DNA from: Dehalogenimonas lykanthroporepellens BL-DC-9
GTDB taxonomy: Bacteria > Chloroflexota > Dehalococcoidia > Dehalococcoidales > Dehalococcoidaceae
Length of the DNA: 64,000 nucleotides
Direction: 5' to 3'
Assembly: GCA_000143165.1 (NCBI GenBank)
Contig: CP002084.1
Coordinates: 1,513,501-1,577,500 of the forward strand
Under the pieces are notes generated by a model, which was given only the letters and a program-made list of their open reading frames with translations, did not search any database and was not told the DNA's origin. The position numbers were made by a program, and so were the translations under genes. Shown piece after piece: positions 1 to 8,101 of this stretch (positions are counted from its first letter, which is position 1; the number at the start of each line of letters is the position of its first letter).

Positions 1-371
1 CGGCTTCCGAACAAAAGAATGCCCGCCGACTGGTCGTCCGCTGGTATCGGCAGAAAGCCCGGGAAGTCTTCACCGATAGAGTGCGTCATTATGCCGGCGT
101 CATGAAGCTTGAACCCACCCGCATCCGCATCACTTCACCCCGCCGGCGTTGGGGTTCCTGCGGTGCCGGCGGTAGTATCAACTTGAATTGGAAATTGGTC
201 ATGGCGCCGCTGGAAATCATTGATTACATCGTCATTCACGAACTGGCGCATCTGAAAATCCGAGGCCACGGCCCTGATTTCCGGGAACTGGTCAGGCAAT
301 ACACTCCGGATTACCGTCAGCATGAAAAGTGGCTCAGAGAAAACGCGTATAAGCTGGAGATAGGATACTAG
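1..371 (+). CDS. YgjP/SprT-like zinc metalloprotease, 3' part
   Basis: The frame is open from the first bases of the window, so the gene starts upstream; a GTG at 81 is internal. The last 120 or so residues contain HELAH followed by a third histidine in GHGPDFRELV, the HExxH plus downstream His pattern of YgjP-like (DUF45) predicted zinc metallopeptidases, and the SPRRRWGSCG stretch typical of the same family. The protein is probably cytoplasmic. Substrate is unknown. Partial at the 5' end only; the stop is TAG at 369-371. Family call is firm, function is general. Confidence 0.85.
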   Translation, partial: ASEQKNARRLVVRWYRQKAREVFTDRVRHYAGVMKLEPTRIRITSPRRRWGSCGAGGSINLNWKLVMAPLEIIDYIVIHELAHLKIRGHGPDFRELVRQYTPDYRQHEKWLRENAYKLEIGY

Positions 372-680
372 CGATTTCGCTGGTTAATCGACGGTTGTTG
401 TAGGCAAAGTGTTGGGCACGAATAATATTTGGACTTGATACGTCTGGATTGTAACAAGTCGGTTCTAATTATTGAATTCCATATTATTAACCGAAGAGTC
501 TTTTGCCCTCACATAGGACCGCCTTGATATATACTAAAGTCGCTATAACAATAGACAACGGTATATATACTAAATGCTTAGACGAATTAGTCCTTTTGAC
601 CGATGTTAAGAACAATAACAGGGGTATACAATACATTAACAGTAACTGTAGAAGTTATAAAAACCGTAAAAGGGGGGAGT
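372..680. other. AT-rich gene-free region before rdhA1
   Basis: No credible gene is seen in these 309 bases. The stretch is much richer in A and T than its surroundings and holds the 12-bp direct repeats and the shared rdhA motif listed separately. It is most likely the promoter and control region of the rdhA gene starting at 681. Confidence 0.6.
527..574 (+). promoter_or_regulatory. Direct repeats upstream of rdhA1
   Basis: The 12-mer ATATATACTAAA occurs at 527-538 and again at 563-574, 36 bp apart. The second copy runs into TGCTTA, and the combined stretch at 562-580 is also found, with a 3-bp insertion, upstream of the second rdhA (35412-35433, minus strand) at nearly the same distance from the start codon. 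A regulator binding site is the simplest reading; the regulator is not identified. Confidence 0.45.
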
Positions 681-2078
681 ATGACCAGATTCCACACCAC
701 AGTTTCCCGAAGGGAGTTCATGAAAGGGCTTGGGCTTGCCGGATCCGGGTTGGGAGCGGCGTCGGTAATTGGCGCCAATTTTACTGACCTGGATGAAATG
801 GTTGTCGCCAACAATGCTGGTATTGGGAATCCATGGTGGGTACAAGAAAGAGAAGCCTACAACCCAACAAATGGAGTGGATTGGGATTTTATTAAACCCT
901 TCGCTCCTGATTTCCAAGGCTATCGATTCGGGATAAAAGAAGGAGACCCTTTCCCGGAAGTTCGTTCTCAATGGGAACTAGCTCAACTGAAAGCAAATGC
1001 TCCTGGGATGTCTCTGAGAGATATAGCTTTAGATGAAGGGTGGTTGTTTGCTCGCCGGAACTCCACTGCTAACGGCTTGTATCAAGTGGATTTTACTGGT
1101 GAAAAAGTCACTACTCCTGAAGAACGGGGTGTCCCCAGATATTCTGCCAGCCAGGAAGAGGCTTCTAAGGTTGTACGTGCCGCTTTGCATAACTACGGAT
1201 CTCCCCGAGTCGGTTTCTTGGAATTCGATGAACGAATACAGAATTTGATTGTGGGCGCTGGTAACGCTCGTATCGAAGATGTTGATGAAGCTTATATGGA
1301 TGGGAGTGTCCATGTCATCCCAAGAAAATGCAAGTGGTTGATAGTGGCTAATGTGTGGCAATCTATACCGCACACCAAATTCGGGGACCACACTCAGGAC
1401 CCTCCGGCAGATCAGGTAAAATTGAATGTTGGCTCAACTAATGGGTATTCGACAGCTACTATTATTACCCGTAGGCTCCAGAGATTTATTAAAAGCCTGG
1501 GTTATCAGGCTTTAGGTGGCTATGGTACCGGTCCTGTGTCATATAATGTGGCGGCTGGTATTATGGCAGGGTTATCCGAGCTCAGCCGTAATGCACATCA
1601 ATTAACTCCCGATGTCGGCACTATCGTCCGCGTGGCTATATGCACCATTACCGACTTGCCTCTTGAGCCGACCAAACCAATCGATTCCGGCATGCATAAG
1701 TTTTGTTATACCTGTAAAATCTGCGGCGAGGTTTGTCCTTGGGATTCCATTGACATGGATACCGACCCTTCTTTTGATATTCCGACTAACAATACATGGA
1801 CCAGGCCAGGTTACAGCCGCTGGGCGATGAATTTTATCAAGTGTCACGGATGCCCGCATTGTGACGCGTCATGCCCATTTGGCACTCCTGGTGCCGCTTC
1901 TATTCATGATGTCGTTCGCGCAACGGTTTCGACAACTTCGTTATTCAATGGGTTCTTCACCAACATGGATAAGTTCATGGGTTATGGTCAGAGTCAGGCT
2001 TATGATGAATGGTGGGATAGAGACCTGAAAGCAAATAACAATGATACCATTCTAAATGCCGCTACGGTTAAAGCTTAG
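681..2078 (+). CDS. rdhA: Reductive dehalogenase catalytic subunit (rdhA1)
   Basis: 465 aa. RdhA proteins are corrinoid and iron-sulfur enzymes that reductively remove halogens from organohalides as the terminal step of organohalide respiration on the outer face of the membrane. The start ATG at 681 follows AGGGGGGAGT and opens a twin-arginine signal (SRREFMKGLGLAG). Two ferredoxin-type motifs are visible: C342-x2-C345-x2-C348-x3-C352-P and C388-x2-C391-x2-C394-x3-C398-P. Length and order match the family. There is no rdhB anchor gene next to it, so it is an orphan rdhA as is common in Dehalogenimonas. A second rdhA start follows after 39 bp. The substrate cannot be told from sequence. Confidence 0.95.
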   Translation: MTRFHTTVSRREFMKGLGLAGSGLGAASVIGANFTDLDEMVVANNAGIGNPWWVQEREAYNPTNGVDWDFIKPFAPDFQGYRFGIKEGDPFPEVRSQWELAQLKANAPGMSLRDIALDEGWLFARRNSTANGLYQVDFTGEKVTTPEERGVPRYSASQEEASKVVRAALHNYGSPRVGFLEFDERIQNLIVGAGNARIEDVDEAYMDGSVHVIPRKCKWLIVANVWQSIPHTKFGDHTQDPPADQVKLNVGSTNGYSTATIITRRLQRFIKSLGYQALGGYGTGPVSYNVAAGIMAGLSELSRNAHQLTPDVGTIVRVAICTITDLPLEPTKPIDSGMHKFCYTCKICGEVCPWDSIDMDTDPSFDIPTNNTWTRPGYSRWAMNFIKCHGCPHCDASCPFGTPGAASIHDVVRATVSTTSLFNGFFTNMDKFMGYGQSQAYDEWWDRDLKANNNDTILNAATVKA

Positions 2079-2117
2079 AAAAGAACCTAATAGAACATAT
2101 AATGTAAAGGAGATGAT

Positions 2118-2273
2118 ATGACCAAATTCCACACCACAGTATCCCGGAGAGACTTCATGAAAGGGCTTGGGCTTGCCGGGGCGGGTCTCGGCGCCGCGTC
2201 GGTGGCTGGCCCATCCTTTCAAGACCTGGACGCTTTCAATGCCGCCCCGGAAACGAACTACCGTGTGAGATAG
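2118..2273 (+). pseudogene. rdhA fragment (Tat signal only), cut by IS3 copy 1
   Basis: A strong AAAGGAGATGAT precedes ATG 2118. The first 40 or so residues are close to rdhA1 (twin-arginine segment SRRDFMKGLGLAG), but the reading frame runs into the left end of an IS3-family element at 2266 and stops after 51 codons. The remainder of the gene is not on the other side of the element, where unrelated sequence begins at 3537. It is therefore a remnant of a second rdhA that lay in tandem with rdhA1. Confidence 0.85.
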
Positions 2274-2327
2274 GATGGATAAAACGGACACCAAAGTCAG
2301 GTAAAATAGAGAGACGGAGGTGTCAGG

Positions 2328-2645
2328 ATGGAAAGGATTCCACACGGGAAGTATACGAGGGAGTTCAGGCTGGAAGCGGTGAAGCTGGTGACAGAGGATA
2401 AATTGTCTGTGGCGGAAGCTGCCAGGCGGCTGGCACTGCCGTCAAACACCTTGGACAACTGGCTCAGGAAACACAGAGCCGGCAAGCTTGAAGAAGTGGG
2501 CAAGTCATACCGGCCGCTGACAGAAGTAGAGATGGAGCTGGCCCGGGTAAAGAAGGAAAATGCCGAACTCAAAATGGAGCGGGAAATATTAAAAAAAGCA
2601 GCCGCGTACTTTGCCAGGGAGTCGCTGCCCGGTACGCGGCGATGA
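2328..2645 (+). CDS. IS3-family transposase OrfA
   Basis: 105 aa with an N-terminal helix-turn-helix (EFRLEAVKLV...AEAARRLALP) and a C-terminal leucine-zipper-like segment, as in IS3-family OrfA (HTH_Tnp_1). It binds the IS ends and, when fused to OrfB by frameshifting, gives the active transposase. Near the 3' end an A7 run (2591-2597) sits in phase as A_AAA_AAA before G; the -1 frame is open from there through to orfB. The product is the same as that of copy 2. Confidence 0.93.
   Translation: MERIPHGKYTREFRLEAVKLVTEDKLSVAEAARRLALPSNTLDNWLRKHRAGKLEEVGKSYRPLTEVEMELARVKKENAELKMEREILKKAAAYFARESLPGTRR
2591..2598 (+). promoter_or_regulatory. Putative -1 ribosomal frameshift site (IS3 orfA/orfB)
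   Basis: The A7G run is phased so that two AAA lysine codons of orfA lie on it (2592-2597). Slipping back one base enters the orfB frame, which has no stop between here and the orfB ATG at 2642. IS3-family elements are known to make an OrfAB fusion transposase this way. Confidence 0.65.
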
Positions 2646-3502
2646 AAGAACTGCGGCTCAAATATCCAGTCCCTATTCTCCGGCGAATGCTTGGTGTCTC
2701 CGGTAGCGGCTTTTATGCCTGGATGGATAGGCCTTTATCGAAGCGGGGTCAGGAGGAAGCGCGGCTTGAGTTGGAGATCAAGGCAGCGGATAAGCGGACG
2801 CGCCAGACCTATGGGCCGGAGCGACTACAGCGGGATTTGGCAGCGCACGGCGTGAAGGTGGGTATTTGCCGTATCAAGCGTATCCGGAAAAAGCTGGGGA
2901 TACGTTGCAAACAGAAGAGTAAGTTCAAGGTTACCACGGATTCCAGGCACAGGTTGCCGGTAGCCGGAAACCTGTTGGCGCAGAAGTTTGTGGCCTCCAG
3001 GCCGAATGATGTATGGCTCACCGATATCACCTATATTTCCACCGATGAAGGTTGGCTGTATCTGGCAGGCCACAAGGACCTGTGGAATGGCGAAATTGTC
3101 GGATATGCCATGGGTAAGCGCTTGACCAGAAACCTGGTCAATGAGTCTTTGCTTCGGGCGGTGGCCGCTAAACATCCGGCCGAGGGGCTGTTGCACCACT
3201 CTGACCGGGGTAGCCAGTATTGCTCCCTTGAGTACCGGCGACTACTGGAACGATTTGGCTTGAGAGCTTCCATGAGCCGGAAAGGGAACTGCTACGACAA
3301 CGCACCTATGGAGAGCTTCTGGGGAACGCTAAAACAGGAACTGGTGAATCATCGGCGCTATAGAACCAGACAAGAAGCCATCCGGGAGATCACGGAGTAT
3401 ATCGAAATCTTCTACAACCGGCAACGCCGGCAAGCCAGGCTGGGATTCTTGTCGCCGGCGGCTTATGCTCAACAATTCTACGCAGGACTGGTGGCGGCAT
3501 GA
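2642..3502 (+). CDS. IS3-family transposase OrfB (DDE integrase)
   Basis: 286 aa, overlapping orfA by 4 bp (ATGA). It contains an HTH_21-like N-terminal segment (YGPERLQRDL) and an rve-type catalytic core with the three acidic residues visible in VWLTDITYI, HHSDRGSQY and MESFWGTLKQE. It catalyses strand transfer of the element. No internal stop, so it is probably functional as part of an OrfAB fusion. It differs from the copy-2 protein at a few residues only. Confidence 0.94.
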   Translation: MKELRLKYPVPILRRMLGVSGSGFYAWMDRPLSKRGQEEARLELEIKAADKRTRQTYGPERLQRDLAAHGVKVGICRIKRIRKKLGIRCKQKSKFKVTTDSRHRLPVAGNLLAQKFVASRPNDVWLTDITYISTDEGWLYLAGHKDLWNGEIVGYAMGKRLTRNLVNESLLRAVAAKHPAEGLLHHSDRGSQYCSLEYRRLLERFGLRASMSRKGNCYDNAPMESFWGTLKQELVNHRRYRTRQEAIREITEYIEIFYNRQRRQARLGFLSPAAYAQQFYAGLVAA

Positions 3503-3536
3503 AAGGTTTGGTGTCCGAATTTGACATCCGACCTCA

Positions 3537-3582
3537 GGTTACGGACGGAAGCGAGGTGTTTGAGATGAATGGATGAAGAGGG
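3537..3582 (+). repeat. Short diverged repeat shared with 9178-9223
   Basis: The stretch CGGACGGAA..GAGGTGTTTGA..TGAATGGATGAAGAGGGG is found here and at about 9182-9223, with a 2-base difference in length. At 9178 it can be read as a peptide containing GNEVFDEWMKRG; here that frame is broken. It looks like the remains of one duplicated coding or spacer sequence. Its origin is not recognised. Confidence 0.5.
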
Positions 3583-3630
3583 GTTCACCGGATATTCAAG
3601 AGTATTTAAATGAATGAAAGGAAAATTCAT

Positions 3631-4440
3631 ATGAAGTTCAAGAAACGGTTTCTAATGGTTTTCATGTCACTGACTCTCCTGGTGGGGATGATGGGTGGAG
3701 GTGGTGTGGCTGCGGCGGATGAATCAACTCAGCCGAGCGGTGGGGTAGCTTTTGTCGTAGTTAATGGGAATCAGATTGTGGCTAAGGAGGGAACCGTAGT
3801 CGCCACTGCAACTCCTATTCCTGGATCTAACAGTTGCAAGTTGCCAAATATCAGAGTCATTGGCGGGGGAGATGCAAACATTGCGTTTGTCTCAATTCGG
3901 CTACTTGTCACGGAAGACTACCAGGTGGTTGTCGATAAAGTGATCTTTGACACCGTTGCGCATCCTGAACCATCTCGTCCGAAAGGCGCGATTCCGCAGG
4001 ATCCTAGACTCAACTCTGCCGTGGATCTTTCGGAAATTACTTAAGGTACGATGGGAATACTTTCCACACACTTTCGCGGGTGGGCAGAACAAGACTATAA
4101 CGACGTTATTGGATGGGACCTGACCACCGTTCACACAGGTTTTGATTACTATGACAGCGGAACCTCCATGTGGGGCGTCAGTAATCCGGACTGTTGGTAT
4201 AGCTATTTATTTGATGGTTGGTATAACCTTTCAAATGCTGCATATTGGGATCCGAACAGTTCAAGCTACATATGGGTGAATGAAGAAGCATCTTTCCGTT
4301 TTTCCGGAATGCGTTGGGAGCATTGGCAAAAAATCCAATATAACGCTTGGCCTGGAGGCTGGAACTATTGGTCTGACTTTAGTGGTGCCCTGGTTCCGCT
4401 TGGATATTTGGATACAAGCGGTGGGCGGAATATAATCTGA
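3631..4440 (+). pseudogene. Secreted protein of unknown function, with in-frame stop
   Basis: ATG 3631 follows AAAGGAAAATTC and opens a signal peptide (basic MKFKKRF, hydrophobic core, cut near AAADES). The frame runs 138 codons to a TAA at 4042-4044, then continues open in the same frame to 4440 (129 aa from an ATG at 4051, just 6 bases after the stop). The downstream part is rich in Trp, Tyr and Gly and has no ribosome site of its own. One ancestral gene of about 270 codons broken by a nonsense change is the simplest reading; two genes is the alternative. No family recognised. Confidence 0.6.
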
Positions 4441-4456
4441 TTAATCGTTGTATCGT

Positions 4457-4487
4457 TGAGCGGAGGGTTCTTCATTCCCTCCGCTCA
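4457..4487 (+). terminator. Hairpin after the secreted-protein gene
   Basis: An 11-bp perfect stem (TGAGCGGAGGG pairing with CCCTCCGCTCA) with a 9-base loop lies 17 bp after the stop at 4440. There is no T-run behind it, so intrinsic termination is only likely. Confidence 0.5.
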
Positions 4488-4515
4488 TTGAAAGAACTTG
4501 ATTACTGGGGGAACG

Positions 4516-4863
4516 ATGAGTAAACGTGCCTTTGTGATAACCAGCTTTATTCTTGGCTTAGTAGCTCTGGTTGTATTTACTGGAATCACCTTAGGCAATT
4601 GGGGCGAACTTGTTAATAGTGATGAGAACCGCAATTATCTAAGGATATTATTCAGTCTTATCGCGGTGTTTACGGTAGTTTTATTAATATTGGGGGTATT
4701 TTTTCGGGAAAAAGACCGCTGGCTATCGTTCACTTTAGCCGCCCTTTTAATCACCGGGTTTTCCATGAGCTATTTTTATAGTATCGGTCCTTTGTTGGCG
4801 CCAATAGGAATTGTACTTCTTGTAATTTCAGTTTTTAAACTTGCCCGCTATGAGGGCCGTTAA
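4516..4863 (+). CDS. Small membrane protein, unknown function
   Basis: 115 aa starting at ATG 4516 after GGGGGAACG. Hydrophobicity suggests four membrane helices (around residues 5-25, 40-60, 68-85 and 88-108) with a short charged loop (FREKDRW). No family recognised. It lies convergent to the kinase gene at 5121-6476 and ends about 30 bp from the broken small membrane gene at 4891-5121. Confidence 0.65.
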   Translation: MSKRAFVITSFILGLVALVVFTGITLGNWGELVNSDENRNYLRILFSLIAVFTVVLLILGVFFREKDRWLSFTLAALLITGFSMSYFYSIGPLLAPIGIVLLVISVFKLARYEGR

Positions 4864-4890
4864 GCAGCATCATACCGGAGCAGGACGTCG

Positions 4891-5121
4891 CTACCCTGCA
4901 TCCCGCCCCTTCTTCCACTCGATGACCAAGACAGTTATCAACAGCACAATTCCGGTCAGCATCAACCCCAGCCCGACGGGCGGGGAACACAACACCGTTC
5001 ACCTTAAACCAAAAATAGGCCCGGAGATGAACATGTCAACGGCGGGGATGGCCAGCATAACCAGGCCGGTGATACTGAGTATCCGTGCCGGTTTGATGTG
5101 CGGTTTTGTTGGCTGATTCAT
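4891..5121 (-). pseudogene. Small two-helix membrane protein broken by in-frame TGA
   Basis: The ATG (5119-5121) overlaps the kinase stop by one base (TAATG), so translation is probably coupled. The frame encodes 40 residues with one hydrophobic helix, reaches TGA at 4999-5001, then stays open for another 35 codons with a second helix (LGLMLTGIVLLITVLVIEW) and a basic tail to TAG 4891. A 76-aa two-helix protein broken by a nonsense mutation is likely. The codon context lacks a Cys neighbour or a clear hairpin, so selenocysteine is not favoured. The second kinase locus lacks an equivalent gene. Confidence 0.5.
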
Positions 5122-6476
5122 TATCTTTCCTCACTTGCCAACGGCAGTCTAATGGTAAATGTTGCACCCTCGCCCGGCGCGCTTTCCACTTCCATCCGCC
5201 CCCGGTAAATCTGCGCCGTCCCCTGGACGATGGACAGCCCCAATCCGGTGCCTTCCACCCGGCGGTCAATGCGGTAGAACCTTTCCCCCAGGTGGGGCAG
5301 GTGTTCCGGACTGATGCCGATACCGGTGTCGGTAATACTGATGATGATCTCGCCGTTCCGTTTTTCCAGCGTGAGGCTGATTTTGCCGCCCGGCGGCGTA
5401 TATTTCACGGCATTGGACAGCAGGTTGTCGAAAAGATTATCGAACTGGAGGTTGTTGCCGTAAATCCATGTCTCCGCTTCGATGTATTGCGTCAACTCGA
5501 TATCTTTGTTCTTTATAGGTGTTTCCCAACGGCTGACTACTTCACGGGCAATGGTGGCGAGGTTCAGTTCCCGGCTGTCTTGCGGCACCGGCCCGGCGTC
5601 CAGCCCGGCCAGTGTCAGGAGGTCTTCCACGATGAGGCGCATCCTTCCTACCTGGCCGGAGACGACAGTCAGCGCCTGGCGGTATTCTTCAGAGTTTCGC
5701 TCCTTCATCAGCGCCAGATCAGTTTCAGCCTTGATCACCGTCAGCGGTGAAGTCAGGTCATGCGAGGCGTTGGCGGTGAAGCGGTATTGGCGGTCGATGA
5801 AACCGTGAATACGGTCGAAGAGGGCGTTGAGCGTGCCGGAAAGCCTGCCCAGTTCGTCTTCATGCTTCACCGGTATCCGGTCTTCCAGCTTTGCCGGGTC
5901 AATCTTCTCGGCGGTATCGGTAATGACCCGCACCTGTCTCAGTGAATTGTGAGCCAGGAAGAAACCGGAGATGCCGGAGACGACTAGGGCTAAGGGGATA
6001 GCGGCAAAAAGGACGTTCCGGTATTCCTCCAGCATGTTGCCGATGTAGCTGGAGTCACGGGTTACTACCAAAAACTTGCCCGGGTCCGATTCATTGTATT
6101 GTCCGATGCCCATACGCAGGTGGCCGTCAAGCCATTCTCTTAATTGAATGCTGGTACCTAAAAAGATGAAATCTGTTAGAGATGTGTGGATGTCATCGGC
6201 AACTGAAGGATTACCAAGTAACGTTTCACTTTCTGAGTCATAGATGAAAGCTGAGCCGGGAATCTGGCTCTCCAGTTCTTCGAGAATACCAACGAGGTCG
6301 TGGTCGGGGCTCAATGAGATGACAGCTTTAGCTCTGTCAAAATCTGTCCTTAATGATTCACTCAAGTTGTGGGACAGACCAGATGACAACAGAGCCACGG
6401 ATATCCAGCCTGCCGCTACCAGTGTGAGCGCCATAACGGTAGTGTAAACAAATGTCAGTTTTAGCTTAACACTCAC
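5121..6476 (-). CDS. Sensor histidine kinase (HK1)
   Basis: 451 aa from GTG 6476, whose GTGA overlaps the stop of the upstream regulator gene. Order: N-terminal membrane helix, divergent external sensor region of about 120 residues, second helix, HAMP (LRQVRVITDTAEKIDP), HisKA with His239 in ASHDLTSPL, N-box NLLSNAVKYTPPGG, and G-boxes TDTGIGI and GTGLGLSIV. An inner-membrane kinase that phosphorylates an OmpR-type regulator. Its kinase core is almost the same as HK2 at 11466-12818, with a 438-bp block (5531-5968) that reads as identical, while the sensor parts differ. Its own regulator has lost the receiver domain, so the pathway may be dead or re-routed to RR2. Confidence 0.92.
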   Translation of the reverse strand: MSVKLKLTFVYTTVMALTLVAAGWISVALLSSGLSHNLSESLRTDFDRAKAVISLSPDHDLVGILEELESQIPGSAFIYDSESETLLGNPSVADDIHTSLTDFIFLGTSIQLREWLDGHLRMGIGQYNESDPGKFLVVTRDSSYIGNMLEEYRNVLFAAIPLALVVSGISGFFLAHNSLRQVRVITDTAEKIDPAKLEDRIPVKHEDELGRLSGTLNALFDRIHGFIDRQYRFTANASHDLTSPLTVIKAETDLALMKERNSEEYRQALTVVSGQVGRMRLIVEDLLTLAGLDAGPVPQDSRELNLATIAREVVSRWETPIKNKDIELTQYIEAETWIYGNNLQFDNLFDNLLSNAVKYTPPGGKISLTLEKRNGEIIISITDTGIGISPEHLPHLGERFYRIDRRVEGTGLGLSIVQGTAQIYRGRMEVESAPGEGATFTIRLPLASEER

Positions 6477-6793
6477 CGGTTTAGCCTGTAGCCGCAACCC
6501 CTGACTGTCTGAATAGGGCCGGTTTGCGGGTCCCACCCCAGTTTCTCCCGCAATCTTTTGATGACGACGTCCACCACATTGGACTTGAAATCTTTGTCGT
6601 GGGTTGTCGAAATATACTCTTCTATTCTGACGCGTTCGATTATGACATTGGGATTGTTGGCGAACAGTTCCAGAACTCTGAATTCACTGGCCGTTAACTC
6701 TACTGTTTCTCCTTTAAGGCTGACCCGGTGAGCCGTTATATCGATAGTAATTCCATCTATATCTATAATCCGCATAGTAAAAGAATGATACAT
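6473..6793 (-). pseudogene. Response regulator remnant (DNA-binding domain only, RR1)
   Basis: Only the C-terminal winged-helix of an OmpR/PhoB-type regulator remains (from IDGITIDITAHRV to the GCGYRLNR end), nearly identical to RR2 at 12815-13486. The receiver domain with the phosphorylated Asp is missing; about 250 bp of unrelated sequence takes its place up to 7040, where similarity to the RR2 upstream region resumes. An ATG at 6775 or 6793 could still make a 100-aa DNA-binding fragment, which might act as an unregulated or competing binder. I call it a truncated gene. Confidence 0.8.
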
Positions 6794-7067
6794 GCTTTAG
6801 TCGGAAGGTAATTTCTGGCGGATTAAACAGGTACGCCGGAGCCGGCGGTGACCTGAAAAGGACAGCCGGGGTTGAGTCAGGGGAAGAAGCGGACGTTCAG
6901 AAAGTATTTCATTGTGGAATTATTTCGCGGCATGCCGCGGCGGTCTGTTGGATTTGGGTTACTTAACCATCATAACCCATCGAGGTTATCATTTCAACCC
7001 TCGTCGCGGTTTTTGGCTTCATTTTGTTGGCGGCAGGTCATGACCCGGTACTAATTACCCATTACTA
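6794..7067. other. Gene-free region replacing the RR1 receiver domain
   Basis: No gene seen. A perfect 14-bp palindrome CGCGGCATGCCGCG lies at 6926-6939 and a weak hairpin GGGTTA...TAACCC at about 6956-6978. From about 7040 the sequence (CCGGTACTAATTACCCAT) matches the region upstream of RR2 at 13488, so the start of RR1 once lay near 7041. Confidence 0.5.
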
Positions 7068-7104
7068 AATTCTTTTATACCGTTCTCTTCCAGTAGTTTA
7101 GCCA

Positions 7105-8100
7105 TTAGACAGCCTTCTTTCGGCTACTCCCGACAGCCATTACGCCCGGTTTTACTTCCGGTTTAGGCTGGAGTTTCCGCCCCGGCTTATAAGGCTTACC
7201 CGTTACTACCCGCCTTGCCCTGTGTAATTCAGCCGGGACAATATGCGGTTTTTCAACTGTGATTTTACGGCTGGGTTCATCTACCCGGATGACTTCAGTC
7301 CAGCTTTTAGCATCGTAGTCTATCCCCGCCGCTTGTGCCGGTGTAGTATTCCCCAAGCCTTCATGCGGCCTGATGAAGTTGTAGTATGCGATAAAGCCGT
7401 CAGTAAACCTTAAGGCCGTTTCAGCGTTCCGTAATGCCCGCATTACTTTGGTGCGTTCTTTTAAGGTGCTATGCCATCGTTCTATCCGGTTAGTTGAGTG
7501 TTCAGCCATTACCGGCCCGCTTCTGATATGGTCGGCTTCTTCCCCGAATACTTCCCGGCTGGCATCTATGTATGCCCGGAGTTTGTCCGTCATTATCACC
7601 TTAGGTGATTTACCCGCCCGGTTCTTGGCTAACTGGAATAGCGTTTTAGCGTCTGATGTATTCCGGGTATAGCTGAGTTTGCTGGCAAGTAAGAACCGTG
7701 TTTTATCGTCTATGATGTCCCATAGCCAAACGTCTTTACCGTCAAGACTCAGTACCGTTTCATCGGCGATCCAAGTGTCACCGACATTCGGCCTGTATTG
7801 GTCGTAATGGTCAACAGCCTTATCGGTGAACTTGTTTATCCACTTGAACACCACCGACTTAGACGGCATATAGTCTTTTTCCTGTTTGAGTTGATGGCGT
7901 ATATCGTCAATGCTCATGCCCCGGTAGTACATGGACATAGCGGAACTGACGTATTCGGCGGGTACTCGGCAGTCAAACAATGCGTCATCATCCTTGAACT
8001 TGCGGTTACAGTCCTTGCAAAAGTACATCTGAGTTCCGCTTTGGATACCGAACTTGATTACGTTTTCGGAGTCACAATGTTTACATATTAATTCACTCAT
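7105..8100 (-). CDS. IS6/IS240-like DDE transposase with zinc ribbon
   Basis: 331 aa from ATG 8100, directly after the passenger stop (TAA-A-ATG); an in-frame ATG at 8115 overlaps the passenger instead. An N-terminal zinc ribbon (CKHCDSEN...CKDCNRKF) precedes a helix-turn-helix region and a DDE core: TWIADETVLS, IMTDKLRAY and RIERWHSTLKERTKVM. This layout resembles IS6-like (DDE_Tnp_IS240) transposases, especially versions carrying a zinc ribbon. A Lys/Pro-rich tail of about 60 residues follows the core. The TSD length of 8 or 9 bp is compatible. Intact. Confidence 0.85.
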   Translation of the reverse strand: MSELICKHCDSENVIKFGIQSGTQMYFCKDCNRKFKDDDALFDCRVPAEYVSSAMSMYYRGMSIDDIRHQLKQEKDYMPSKSVVFKWINKFTDKAVDHYDQYRPNVGDTWIADETVLSLDGKDVWLWDIIDDKTRFLLASKLSYTRNTSDAKTLFQLAKNRAGKSPKVIMTDKLRAYIDASREVFGEEADHIRSGPVMAEHSTNRIERWHSTLKERTKVMRALRNAETALRFTDGFIAYYNFIRPHEGLGNTTPAQAAGIDYDAKSWTEVIRVDEPSRKITVEKPHIVPAELHRARRVVTGKPYKPGRKLQPKPEVKPGVMAVGSSRKKAV

Positions 8101-8101
8101 T

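Larger units (their letters stand above)
2266..3536 (+). mobile_element. IS3-family insertion sequence, copy 1
   Basis: 1271 bp with TG...CA ends. Terminal inverted repeats of about 30 bp are imperfect: the left end begins TGAGATAGGATGG, the reverse complement of the right end begins TGAGGTCGGATGTC, and both continue to CGGACACCAAA. It carries orfA and orfB. A near-identical copy lies at 14813-16084. No target duplication is obvious for this copy (flanks GTG and GGT), which fits a later rearrangement: the rdhA piece on its left does not resume on its right. Confidence 0.9.

Noticed and set aside
4999..5001. In-frame TGA in the small membrane gene as a second selenocysteine site
   Set aside because: No neighbouring Cys, no redox fold, and no clear hairpin after it; a nonsense mutation is simpler.
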